Assembly: GCF_014196805.1 (NCBI RefSeq)
Contig: NZ_JACIEI010000007.1
Location: 1 to 64,000, forward strand
Length of the DNA stretch: 64,000 nucleotides
Source: Sulfitobacter undariae
Lineage (GTDB): Bacteria > Pseudomonadota > Alphaproteobacteria > Rhodobacterales > Rhodobacteraceae
Direction of reading: 5' to 3'
Positions within the stretch are counted from its first letter, which is position 1; each line of letters starts with the position of its first letter. Under the pieces are notes generated by a model. The model was not told where the DNA came from. It made no database searches and saw only the letters and a list, made by a program, of their open reading frames with translations. The translations under genes were made by a program, and so were the position numbers. Below are positions 1 to 8,036 of this stretch, piece by piece.

Positions 1-72
1 CTCACAGCCATCGTTGCAGGCCACAAACAAAGCCAGATCAACGATCTGCTACCGTGGAATTACGTCAAATAG
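1..72 (+). CDS. IS66-family transposase (TnpC), C-terminal end only
   Basis: Frame 1 from the first base reads LTAIVAGHKQSQIND-LLPWNYVK and stops at TAG 70-72. The closing pattern (AG/NGHKQS.I..LLPWNY) is the characteristic C-terminus of IS66-family DDE transposases. Only about 23 residues lie in the window; the catalytic domain and the accessory tnpA/tnpB genes would lie to the left. The reading frame differs from that of the RTX gene that follows. Recognition is from remembered family sequence, not a search, but the terminal LLPW motif right before an IS66-like end makes it fairly firm. Confidence 0.8.
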   Translation, partial: LTAIVAGHKQSQINDLLPWNYVK

Positions 73-94
73 GTGGGATCGACGCACCGCTTAC
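1..94 (+). mobile_element. Right end of an IS66-family insertion sequence
   Basis: After the transposase stop at 72 there are 22 bases ending ..CACCGCTTAC at 94. Read inward this end is GTAAGCGGTGCGTCG.., and IS66-family terminal repeats begin GTAA, often GTAAGCG. Coding sequence of RTX type begins immediately after base 94, so the element appears to be inserted in that gene. IS66 elements make 8-bp target duplications, so bases 95-102 (CGACGACT) should recur on the far side, outside the window. Confidence 0.7.
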
Positions 95-3000
95 CGACGA
101 CTCCATAGGTGGCGAGGCCGGCGATGACGTCATCCGTCTGAGCGACAGTTTTGGTAATGATACAATTGTCGGCGGCGAAACCAGTGAAACACTGGGCGAT
201 ACGCTTGACCTGTCGGGCCTGACAACGAACGTTACTGTTGACCTCACCGATGCAAATGCCGAGTCGGGCACCGTTTCTGACGGCACTTCGACTGCTGAAT
301 TCGCCGAGATCGAGAACATCATTCTGGGCGGCGGGCGTGATACCGTTGTTCTGGCCGACGGGTCGGGTGCGCATACCGTCCAAGGTTTTAGCATGTACCA
401 CAGCGGAGACGGTACGACCGTCGATCAGTTGGATGTCTCCGGTCTCACATCGGATGGTGGCACAACGCCGATCAACACCGCCGATGTGACCGTGACAGAC
501 ACCAACGGTGACGGCACAGGCGACGCTATCCTGACCTTCACTGGCGGGGAAAGCATCACGTTGGTTGGCGTTCTGTCCAGCGCGCTGGACAGTGCAGATG
601 AACTGGAGGCTATAGGCATTCCCGCGGTTCCACTGAACTACATTGTCGAGGGTACAACCGGAGACGACAATATTGTCGCCGGTTATGCTGGCGATCCAGA
701 AGGCGACAGGGTTGATGCAGGTGATAACCTTGCCAACAACAATGACGATCTCATCCACGCCGGGGACGGTGATGATACTGTCGAAAGTGGTGGGGGCAAT
801 GACATCGTAATTGCAGGCGCAGGCGATGACATCGTGGACGGTGAAGGTGGAGATGATTCATTGGTCGGTGGAAGTGGCCACGACAATCTCACCGGCAGGA
901 TTGGAAACGATACCCTGCTCGGCGGTGAGGGCGATGACTGGCTTTTTGGTGAAGAAGATGATGACTATGTCGATGGCGGTGACGGCAACGACTTTATCAC
1001 CGGCGATCAAGGCTCGGATATGCTTATCGGCGGCAGTGGCGATGACACTATTTTTTCAATGTTTGAAGGAGATGGTGACGATACCGTTGTCGGCGGTGAA
1101 ACAGGCGAAACCACCGGAGATGTGATCGACTACACCTATATGACTGCTAACCATGTCCTAACTTATACAGGTGAAGAAGCAGGCACGATTACCACTGACA
1201 CCCACAACCTGAATTTTGTCGAGATTGAAAGCATCCAGTTGGGTGAAGGGAACGATACGGTCATTGGCTCAACCGGTTCCCAGAATGTCTCAACAGGGAC
1301 TGGTGCCGATGTTGTCGCGGGTGGCGCGGGCGACGATATCTTTGACATCGGTGCAGATGATGGTGCGCAAGACACTGTTGTATTGGCCGATGACGATGGG
1401 AACGACACCATCAGCGGCTTTGAAGCGCCCGTCTATGATCCGGTTACTGACACCTACACAGGACACGACCAAGTTGATGTAAGCGGCTTGACCGATGCCA
1501 AAGGAGCACTGGTCAATGTGCATGACGTCACCGTTAGCGACGATGGATCTGGCAATGCAGTTTTGACCTTCCCGAACGGGGAAAGCCTCACGCTCAATCA
1601 AGTAGCTCCGGTTGATTTGGCCACCCCTGCTCAACTGGCGGCGATTGGCATCCCGATGCCAAACTTCATCGTCGATGGCACAGCGGGCGATGATCTGATT
1701 GACGCCAACTACATTGGTGATCCCGAAGGCGACATGATTGACGCGGGTGATAGCTTTGGCCGCAATGATGAAGATAGAGTTTACGCAGGCAAGGGCAACG
1801 ATACTGTGTTTGGTGGTGCTGATAACGACACCATCAATGGCCAAGCGGGAGATGACTCACTTCATGGCGGTTCCGGTGATGACTCTATCCTAGGCGGCGA
1901 AGGTAACGATGTTATCTATGGTGATACTTCGGGTGGTTCCACGGATGAGCTCCTTGCTGATGGATCGTTTGAGGGCTTTAAGCCTTCCCTCTTTAGCCAA
2001 GGCGACTCGCTCCCCGATTGGTACAGTTGGAATAACGGTTCGCCCGACGTGAGTGAAAAAGGCGGATATGAAGTTCCTTGGTCGAATACAGCGGCACCGA
2101 CAGACGGAACAAACTATGTGACGTTGGTCAAAAGTCCCGATGATAGATATGGTGAAGGTATATCGCAGGATCTAGCGACGCCTCTGGTTGCGGGGACCAG
2201 TTATACAATCAAGCTGGATGCGGCAGTTGGAGAAGCAACTAACTCGGCACCTTTGGGTGAACCCACTTTTGTTTTGATCTATGGAAACCCCATGGCTGGA
2301 ATTGTCGGTGGAGAACCCGAAGGTTGGACGACTGATGATATCCCCGATGGGGCTGTGCTTTTGGGCTCTGCCGAGATCACTACTGATTTCAACTCTGGTA
2401 CGATGGAAACGGTAACAATCACCTTCACGCCGACAGTAGATATTGCAACATTGTCGATCACACTGGCGGATTCGGAAGTTTCAGAAGTCAATAACGCAGC
2501 ACTGATATTGGACAATATCAGCCTGACGGAAGCCACCTCTGATGACACTCTTGATGGCGGTGCCGGCGACGACATGATTTATGGCGGCACCGGTGACGAC
2601 ACCTTTATCGTTTCCGGCGGCAACGACACGATTGGCGACTTTAACACAGGCAATACTGGCGCCCTCGATGATGGCGACCAGAGCAACAACGACCTTGTTG
2701 ATCTATCAGATTACTATGACAATATTTTCGACCTGCGTGCGGACCAAGCTGACGATGGTGTTCTGAACCACTCGAATACTGATGTGGATTACTCAGGTAA
2801 AGTCGCGCTTGGCGGGGCGAATACACTGACGTTGACGGGTGTTGATGCCCAAGACCTGACCTTTGACAACACCAATGTCACCTGTTTCACCACAGGCACG
2901 ACAATCCGTACGCCCGATGGGGATCGGTTGATTGAAACTCTGCGCGTTGGTGATCTGGTCAACACGGCCGACAATGGCCCACAGCCCATCCGTTGGATCG

Positions 3001-3503
3001 GGATGCGCAGACTGGACGAAAAGGCATTATCAGCCGCTGAAAATCTCCGCCCAGTTTTGATCGATGCGCATGTTTTGGGGAACACCAAGCCGCTTATTGT
3101 GTCACAACAGCATGGTATGTTGATTGAAGGAGATAAGCTGGCGCGGGCGAAACATCTGGCCGAGACGCTGCCAAGTGTGCGGATTATGCAAGGTAAGAAA
3201 TCGGTGTGTTACGTACATTTGATGTTCGATACGCATCAAATCATCTTTGCCGAAAATGCTGCAACCGAAAGCTTCTACCCCGGCCCAATGGCGTTGAAAG
3301 CGCTGGATCAGGACGCGCGTGCGGAGCTGTTCACGCTGTTCCCTGATCTGCAAGATTCAATGGCCTGCAAAGCTTACGCGCAAAGGGCGCGCCCCTTTGT
3401 AGGGAGAAAAGCCCTGAAAGCCACCACTTCGGATTTGACTGGAAATGTGCAGAGCAACATTAGGCCACAGGGCCAGCAGCACAGCGCAATTGCTGCGGAG
3501 TAA
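54..3503 (+). CDS. RTX calcium-binding repeat protein with C-terminal Hint domain, 5' end cut by IS66
   Basis: Secreted-type acidic protein. The frame is open leftward to base 3 with a GTG at 54, but bases up to 94 belong to the IS66 end, so the native start is missing and the gene is probably disrupted. Numbered from GTG 54, glycine/aspartate nonapeptides (GGxGxDxux) sit at about 195-335, 540-622 and 829-862. A jelly-roll-like segment without repeats spans about 636-826. From Cys944 (CFTTGTTIRTPDGD) runs a Hint-type autoprocessing domain with the usual RxxxLRVGD..T.D and RWIG motifs. Two long modules, about 50-250 and 350-560, are copies of each other (shared DPEGD..DAGD and LxxIGIP motifs). 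Family role: type I-secreted Ca2+-binding surface protein. Substrate and processing are unknown. Confidence 0.75.
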   Translation: MELRQIGGIDAPLTDDSIGGEAGDDVIRLSDSFGNDTIVGGETSETLGDTLDLSGLTTNVTVDLTDANAESGTVSDGTSTAEFAEIENIILGGGRDTVVLADGSGAHTVQGFSMYHSGDGTTVDQLDVSGLTSDGGTTPINTADVTVTDTNGDGTGDAILTFTGGESITLVGVLSSALDSADELEAIGIPAVPLNYIVEGTTGDDNIVAGYAGDPEGDRVDAGDNLANNNDDLIHAGDGDDTVESGGGNDIVIAGAGDDIVDGEGGDDSLVGGSGHDNLTGRIGNDTLLGGEGDDWLFGEEDDDYVDGGDGNDFITGDQGSDMLIGGSGDDTIFSMFEGDGDDTVVGGETGETTGDVIDYTYMTANHVLTYTGEEAGTITTDTHNLNFVEIESIQLGEGNDTVIGSTGSQNVSTGTGADVVAGGAGDDIFDIGADDGAQDTVVLADDDGNDTISGFEAPVYDPVTDTYTGHDQVDVSGLTDAKGALVNVHDVTVSDDGSGNAVLTFPNGESLTLNQVAPVDLATPAQLAAIGIPMPNFIVDGTAGDDLIDANYIGDPEGDMIDAGDSFGRNDEDRVYAGKGNDTVFGGADNDTINGQAGDDSLHGGSGDDSILGGEGNDVIYGDTSGGSTDELLADGSFEGFKPSLFSQGDSLPDWYSWNNGSPDVSEKGGYEVPWSNTAAPTDGTNYVTLVKSPDDRYGEGISQDLATPLVAGTSYTIKLDAAVGEATNSAPLGEPTFVLIYGNPMAGIVGGEPEGWTTDDIPDGAVLLGSAEITTDFNSGTMETVTITFTPTVDIATLSITLADSEVSEVNNAALILDNISLTEATSDDTLDGGAGDDMIYGGTGDDTFIVSGGNDTIGDFNTGNTGALDDGDQSNNDLVDLSDYYDNIFDLRADQADDGVLNHSNTDVDYSGKVALGGANTLTLTGVDAQDLTFDNTNVTCFTTGTTIRTPDGDRLIETLRVGDLVNTADNGPQPIRWIGMRRLDEKALSAAENLRPVLIDAHVLGNTKPLIVSQQHGMLIEGDKLARAKHLAETLPSVRIMQGKKSVCYVHLMFDTHQIIFAENAATESFYPGPMALKALDQDARAELFTLFPDLQDSMACKAYAQRARPFVGRKALKATTSDLTGNVQSNIRPQGQQHSAIAAE

Positions 3504-3509
3504 AATCCC

Positions 3510-3552
3510 GCTGCGCCTCCCCCTTCCGGTCCTTCGGAGGGGGAGACGCAGC
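3510..3552. terminator. Bidirectional terminator between RTX gene and exporter operon
   Basis: Inverted repeat with 14-base arms GCTGCGCCTCCCCC and GGGGGAGACGCAGC (one mismatch) around a loop that itself can pair (TCCG/CGGA). It lies seven bases after the RTX stop and between two converging genes. No long T run, so efficiency is uncertain. Confidence 0.6.
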
Positions 3553-3604
3553 TAAAATCTTCCTACCTTGCTCCCTCATTTTCAATCTAAGTTTGTGACC
3601 GAAT

Positions 3605-4969
3605 TTATGGCAAGCGACACTCGGTTTCAGTGCCAAAAACATCATACCACTGTGCTGCCGCACGAAAAGCGGTTGCCCGTGCTGCATCGATTTCAAGTTG
3701 CGCTGACATCAAAGCGAATTCAGCACCTGCCACCTCCAACCCGCTGTCGAGCCCCCCACGACGACGCGCCTGTGATCTTTCAAGCTCGGACGCCAACAAA
3801 CGGTACGCCGCGAGACGCGCCTCTAAACGCTCCTCTGCGCTTTGCAGATTGATACTCGCCTCCAAAGTCGCAATTTCTGCGGCCGAAAGCGCTTGCAGCC
3901 ATGAAATTTCCGCCGTTGCGACGCCAATACGGGCTTGATCGACCTGCCGTCTGGCTGTTCCGTCATCAAGAAGGTTGCCCTCAATAGACACGCTATTGGA
4001 GAGCGCGGCGACATTTCCGCTAAAGAGTCCCGCCAATGTTCGGGCCGTGGACGCCAGCGAAGACGTCACGACAATACGCGGGCGTGTGTTGGCGAGTGTT
4101 TCAGCCCGCGCAGCATCAGCGGCGTGAAACCGCAGCCAAGCCGCGCAGACATCGGGGCGTCCCCCTACACGGCTCAAATCCGTTTTTGCAGGAATGCGAG
4201 GACGTTTTATTTTGCGCAACGGGATCGCTGCGGGCATCTTTTTGACACCAAGAGCACGCAGCCGCGCTTCCGCCAATGCGATCTGGCCTGACGCTTCGGC
4301 TCTTGCAATGCGCGCATCTGTCAAATCTTGAAGCCGCGTTGCCAATTCTGTGCCCGTTGTTTCGCCATTTTGAGCACGCGCGCGTAGTGCAGGAATTGTT
4401 TTTTGTGTCATGCTGATACGCGTATCGGCACGGGCGGACTGATTGCGGGCTTCGGCAAGGGCAACCCAACCGTTCACCACGGCCATCGCAATGGTGCGGC
4501 GTGCCGCGATATAATCCAGCCCGTTTGCTTCACGCTCCAGTGTTGCGCTGCTCAGCGCTGCGGCAAGACGCCCAGTCAGGTCAGGTTCATAGCGCACAGT
4601 CATGTTTGCGCTGAAATCACTGCGCTTCGATCTAGGCCCACTTTGCCCATCAGGCCGCAACGCCCCTGTGGCACTGGCAAGATACCCGCCTGCCCCGCTA
4701 ATTTGCACCCCCCCTGATGCGCCTGCCTGAGCAAGCGCCAGATCAGCGACACGCGCCCGCGCCCGCGCTGATGCAACGTCCAGATTATTTACATCCGCTT
4801 CTAACAGCATGCGGCGCAACCCCGCGTCACCGAAGTTCAACAGCCAAACAGGTGTTTCGACAACCGCCAGATCTGTTGCACGCACAGCCACTGTCGGCTT
4901 CCCGTCGAAATCAGGCAATGCACATCCACTTAGCGCAAGTGCTATGATAAGAGAGCCAGCATATTTCAT
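3605..4969 (-). CDS. TolC/NodT-type outer-membrane efflux lipoprotein
   Basis: 454 aa. N-terminus MKYAGSLIIALALSGC is a lipoprotein signal with lipobox LSGC, so the mature protein should start at an acylated Cys16 in the outer membrane. The rest is long, Ala/Arg/Glu-rich helix with the two-fold pattern of outer membrane efflux proteins (A.RA.A..Q..L.LA.AR and the later Q...A..R...Y..G..). Start ATG 4967-4969 overlaps the adaptor stop by four bases (ATGA), so the genes are translationally coupled. It supplies the exit duct for the ABC exporter upstream. A NodT-like subfamily name fits, but the substrate cannot be read from the sequence. Confidence 0.85.
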   Translation of the reverse strand: MKYAGSLIIALALSGCALPDFDGKPTVAVRATDLAVVETPVWLLNFGDAGLRRMLLEADVNNLDVASARARARVADLALAQAGASGGVQISGAGGYLASATGALRPDGQSGPRSKRSDFSANMTVRYEPDLTGRLAAALSSATLEREANGLDYIAARRTIAMAVVNGWVALAEARNQSARADTRISMTQKTIPALRARAQNGETTGTELATRLQDLTDARIARAEASGQIALAEARLRALGVKKMPAAIPLRKIKRPRIPAKTDLSRVGGRPDVCAAWLRFHAADAARAETLANTRPRIVVTSSLASTARTLAGLFSGNVAALSNSVSIEGNLLDDGTARRQVDQARIGVATAEISWLQALSAAEIATLEASINLQSAEERLEARLAAYRLLASELERSQARRRGGLDSGLEVAGAEFALMSAQLEIDAARATAFRAAAQWYDVFGTETECRLP

Positions 4970-5808
4970 CGTAACACCCTGACAACCATACGCTGCCCTA
5001 GGATCAGCCCTTCTGCAATCTCAGGGCTGGCATCAATCCGCACAACAATCTGCACCGTTCTAACATCGGTATCCGTTAGCGTACTTGGTGTTCCATAAAC
5101 GCCAGCAACCCGCAAAACCTCTCCGCTCAATGGCGTAAAACGGTCTTTCTCTGAAATGATTTCCACGCTTTGCCCCGGCTTCACAAGCCCCACAAATTGT
5201 TCGTCCAAATTGGCAAGCACAACCCGATTGGCATCAGGCGCAAGAAGGAACATTTCCGTCACGGTTGACGTACTGGTGCCATCGCCCACGCGGGCTGAAC
5301 TGCGCAAAATAACGCCAGATTGCGGTGCACGAATAACATGCGCTTCGATCTCTTGTTCCTGAAGCGCAAGCCGCCGTTTCACCAGATCAACCGAAATTTG
5401 TGCATTGGTGGCTTCCAGAACCGCAATTCTGGAGGCCCAATTCGCCTCTTCAGATTGACGCAAAGGGATCGCGTCAGCACGGACAAGGGGCAGCAGGCGC
5501 GATACTTCTGCCTGCGCCTGTTCGACCCGTAAAGTGGCGAGGTTCATCTGAAGGTCGGCTTGCCGTAATTCATCACGCGAAATGGCCATTTGCAGCCGCG
5601 CAGTGGAATCGTCAATCCGTGCAAGGGCCTGCCCTTCGGTGACCAACACTTCGGCGATCAATCCTTCGCGGCGGGCAGCCAATCGCATAACGCCACCATC
5701 AATATCGACTTTGCCAGTCGCAACCGCTATCCAAGGCCGTTGCGTTTCTTGCGCGTTCACAGCCGCTGGAAGCAGCAGGCACAGGGCAAGGAGAGCTTTA
5801 TATATCAT
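4966..5808 (-). CDS. HlyD/DevB-type periplasmic adaptor protein
   Basis: 280 aa, short for the family. Signal peptide or anchor MIYKALLALCLLLPAAVNA. A first lipoyl half (ARREGLIAEVLVTEGQALA), a coiled-coil hairpin of about 90 residues rich in Q, E and L, a second lipoyl half (IRAPQSGVILRSSARVGD) and a beta-barrel (VLANLDEQFVGLVKPGQ) follow in order, as in membrane fusion proteins. It should bridge the FtsX-type permease in the inner membrane to the TolC-like duct. Start ATG overlaps the ATPase stop (ATGA). The ATPase-FtsX permease-adaptor make-up resembles DevBCA and MacAB exporters, which move lipids, glycolipids or macrolides. Confidence 0.85.
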   Translation of the reverse strand: MIYKALLALCLLLPAAVNAQETQRPWIAVATGKVDIDGGVMRLAARREGLIAEVLVTEGQALARIDDSTARLQMAISRDELRQADLQMNLATLRVEQAQAEVSRLLPLVRADAIPLRQSEEANWASRIAVLEATNAQISVDLVKRRLALQEQEIEAHVIRAPQSGVILRSSARVGDGTSTSTVTEMFLLAPDANRVVLANLDEQFVGLVKPGQSVEIISEKDRFTPLSGEVLRVAGVYGTPSTLTDTDVRTVQIVVRIDASPEIAEGLILGQRMVVRVLR

Positions 5809-6512
5809 GCGTGAGATTTCTTTTCTTCTTGGGAGGTTAGGAAACGTCCATCTTCCATTTGTAGTATACGATCAGCAAAAGGTGTGAGCCGCTCGTCATG
5901 TGTGACACAAACCACCGCAACGCCTTTTTGCTGTGCAAGGTCACGCAGCTTTGAGGAAACGCGCTCACCATTTTCGCCGTCAAGCGCACTGGTCGGTTCA
6001 TCCGCAAAGATCACGCGTGGTTTTTTTGCTAAAGCACAAGCAACAGATACACGTTGCTTTTCACCACCGGAAAGGGCCGATGGCAATAGGTCTATGCGGT
6101 CTTCCAGTCCAACATCACACAAGGCTTGGCAGGCGCGGGAATAGGCTTCGCCACGTGGGACGCCCATCTGTTGCAACACAAAGGATATCTGCTCGTGAGC
6201 TTTCAAACTTGGCAGCAGGATCGAGCCTTGAAAGATAAACCCCATATTTTTCAACCGAAAGGCATCGCGTTTCCGCGCCGACAAAGACCAAATCGCTGTG
6301 TCCCCCAGTTCAACCTTTCCTTTATCAGGTGACGTCAAACCGGCAAGGATCGCCAGCAGCGTGGATTTCCCACAGCCAGATGGCCCTTTTATCAAAGTGA
6401 ACGCACCTGCATCAACCGTGATATCCAGATTGCGGACCACGTCAATCGTTGCCTTGCCGTTTCGAAACGATTTGGACACCCCCTGCGCGGTGATTGCGAT
6501 ATCACGGGTCAT
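5805..6512 (-). CDS. ABC exporter ATP-binding protein (LolD/MacB/DevA type)
   Basis: 235 aa from the ATG at 6510-6512. This start overlaps the permease stop by four bases (ATGA) and is preferred over a longer frame that would run into the permease gene. Walker A GPSGCGKST (about 38-46), Q-loop FIFQGSILLPSL, signature LSGGEKQRVSVA, Walker B RVIFADEPTSALD and the H-loop VCVTHD are all intact. The helical region fits the LolD/MacB/DevA class, whose partner permeases are FtsX-like rather than six-helix. It powers the exporter encoded by the flanking genes. Confidence 0.92.
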   Translation of the reverse strand: MTRDIAITAQGVSKSFRNGKATIDVVRNLDITVDAGAFTLIKGPSGCGKSTLLAILAGLTSPDKGKVELGDTAIWSLSARKRDAFRLKNMGFIFQGSILLPSLKAHEQISFVLQQMGVPRGEAYSRACQALCDVGLEDRIDLLPSALSGGEKQRVSVACALAKKPRVIFADEPTSALDGENGERVSSKLRDLAQQKGVAVVCVTHDERLTPFADRILQMEDGRFLTSQEEKKSHA

Positions 6513-7657
6513 CGCAGCAACGCCGCCGGATCGGCCTTGCGCAAACGGCGCAGTGCAATCAAGTTTGACACGAAAACGCAGGCCATCAGGGCGCAGGCGG
6601 ACCATAAGACAAGTGGCACCGTCACAAAGACAGCAACACCTTTCCCCTGCAAATACCCGATAAGAAGGGTCGCCACCAACCCTGTCACGCCCAAGGCTGC
6701 AATGCCGACAATGCCGCCTTGGGCCAGAACCAACCGCTGCAATCGACGATAAGAAAACCCATAAGCGCGCAGAGCTGCATATTCGCGGATCGAGGCCCCT
6801 ACCGCCGCGCTAAGGGACTGGCTGACCACCAACAAGGTGACGATAAGCGCGATCCCGATGGAAGACAGAAAGATCACACCAATCGCGGACTTGAGCGCCC
6901 ATTGCTCCATTGTTGACGTGATAAGTTCATCCTTCTTCCAAAGGCGCAGGTCTGGGTGCGTCTGAAATTCCGTAATAAGGCGATCCACTGTGCCCGCTGG
7001 TGCATCGGGGGCCAGCCCAACCAATATGAAGTTGGGAACCCCGACAGATTCTTGCCCCGGCAAGGAGCGCGCCGTGGCTTGTGAAGTAAGCACAGTCGAC
7101 ATCATGACGCCTCGCAACCCGTCAAGCACGCCGACAACGCGCATCATTTTACTTTGCACTAAAATGTTGTCCCCAATACCCACCCCCATTACGCCTGCGA
7201 CGACCTTATCAAGGATCACTGTTCCAGGCTCCGCAAGGCTTTCACGCAAAGCAGGCGAAATGACATCACCAAACAACATGGCATCCTTTTTGATCGACGT
7301 ACCCACAACCTGAATAAAATGCTCTTTGGGGATAGTCGTTTCGCCCGGTGGTACGGGCAGCGACATTGTGGAAAATGCCAATGCAAACGGCTCAACTCTC
7401 TCGACTTCGGGGATCAACCACAGCAAAGATGATGCCGGTGTTTGCAAGCTGGTGCCACTGTCAAAGGATGTTTCTTCGGCGGGACCTGCCCACAGCAAAG
7501 CAGATGACATTGAAAGGGGTGCAGATACGTTGCGAAATGCGCCAAGCATCAGCGCCAACTGCATAATCATCAGCAAGCCAGATACACTGACGCAAATCAC
7601 CGCAGGCAGGTAGCGGCGCCAATCATGGCGCACAGATTTCCACGCAACTCGCAGCAT
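6509..7657 (-). CDS. FtsX/DevC-type ABC exporter permease
   Basis: 382 aa, first gene of the four-gene minus-strand operon. One membrane helix near the N-terminus (YLPAVICVSVSGLLMIMQLALML), a periplasmic domain of about 220 residues, then three membrane helices in the last 130 residues (AIGVIFLSSIGIALIVTLLVV; IVGIAALGVTGLVATLLIGYL; VPLVLWSACALMACVFVSNLIAL). This is the four-helix topology of MacB/DevC/FtsX-type permeases. The conserved YAALRAYGFSYRRLQRLVLAQ segment is the coupling helix region. Two dyad sequences lie about 160-215 bases upstream of the start and may control the operon. Confidence 0.88.
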   Translation of the reverse strand: MLRVAWKSVRHDWRRYLPAVICVSVSGLLMIMQLALMLGAFRNVSAPLSMSSALLWAGPAEETSFDSGTSLQTPASSLLWLIPEVERVEPFALAFSTMSLPVPPGETTIPKEHFIQVVGTSIKKDAMLFGDVISPALRESLAEPGTVILDKVVAGVMGVGIGDNILVQSKMMRVVGVLDGLRGVMMSTVLTSQATARSLPGQESVGVPNFILVGLAPDAPAGTVDRLITEFQTHPDLRLWKKDELITSTMEQWALKSAIGVIFLSSIGIALIVTLLVVSQSLSAAVGASIREYAALRAYGFSYRRLQRLVLAQGGIVGIAALGVTGLVATLLIGYLQGKGVAVFVTVPLVLWSACALMACVFVSNLIALRRLRKADPAALLR

Positions 7658-7818
7658 TCAAATTATGCCTTCCAAAACAAAAAACCAAGAACAGAACAAG
7701 TTGCCGAGCTTGTGATCATACAATCTCTGTCTTGAGATGACAGCGGAATGCAGCATTTTAACCCGACATGCCCTAAATAGACCTTGGCAGCAGAATTCCA
7801 AGTGGTTGAAATACTCAG

Positions 7819-7851
7819 ACAGGCTTTCCATAGGATGATCCTATGGCCTGT
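7819..7851. promoter_or_regulatory. Hairpin/dyad upstream of exporter operon
   Basis: CCATAGGA-TGA-TCCTATGG (7828-7846) is a perfect 8+8 dyad with a three-base centre. Outer arms ACAGG (7819-7823) and CCTGT (7847-7851) extend it. It lies about 160-190 bases upstream of the permease start. Either a dimeric regulator site or a stable transcript hairpin would fit. Confidence 0.45.
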
Positions 7852-7856
7852 ACCGT

Positions 7857-7871
7857 CCCCGTTAAACGGGG
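7857..7871. promoter_or_regulatory. Perfect 15-bp dyad upstream of exporter operon
   Basis: CCCCGTT-A-AACGGGG, 7+1+7 with no mismatch, six bases to the right of the preceding hairpin. Compact spacing is typical of an operator; no regulator gene lies next to it. Confidence 0.4.
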
Positions 7872-8036
7872 AGAAACCATCGCAATGCTTCACATATCTT
7901 GGCTTTGTTGCCTTTTAATTGCAGTCACTTGGTTCAGTTGCGCGGGTTTTCGTTTGGCGTAATTTTCTTAAAGATTGGATACAACTTGACCTGCGTCAGG
8001 CGCACTACAAGGCATTTTACTGGTCGTTTCAGTCTC

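Larger units (their letters stand above)
7658..8036. other. Intergenic region upstream of the exporter operon
   Basis: 379 bases with no convincing gene. Open frames here lack codon bias and ribosome binding sites. The region carries two strong dyads (7819-7851 and 7857-7871). The element GGCTTTGTTGCC near 7911 resembles ends of some IS5/IS6-type elements, but no partner end or transposase remnant was seen. The right part ends at the stop of the convergently placed flavoprotein gene. Confidence 0.5.

Noticed and set aside
7663-7893. 76-codon open frame upstream of the exporter
   Set aside because: No ribosome site, composition unlike neighbours, and it spans the two dyads, which fit a control region better.
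7905-7920. GGCTTTGTTGCC, similar to ends of some IS5/IS6-type elements
   Set aside because: No matching second end, target duplication or transposase remnant nearby; a short chance match.
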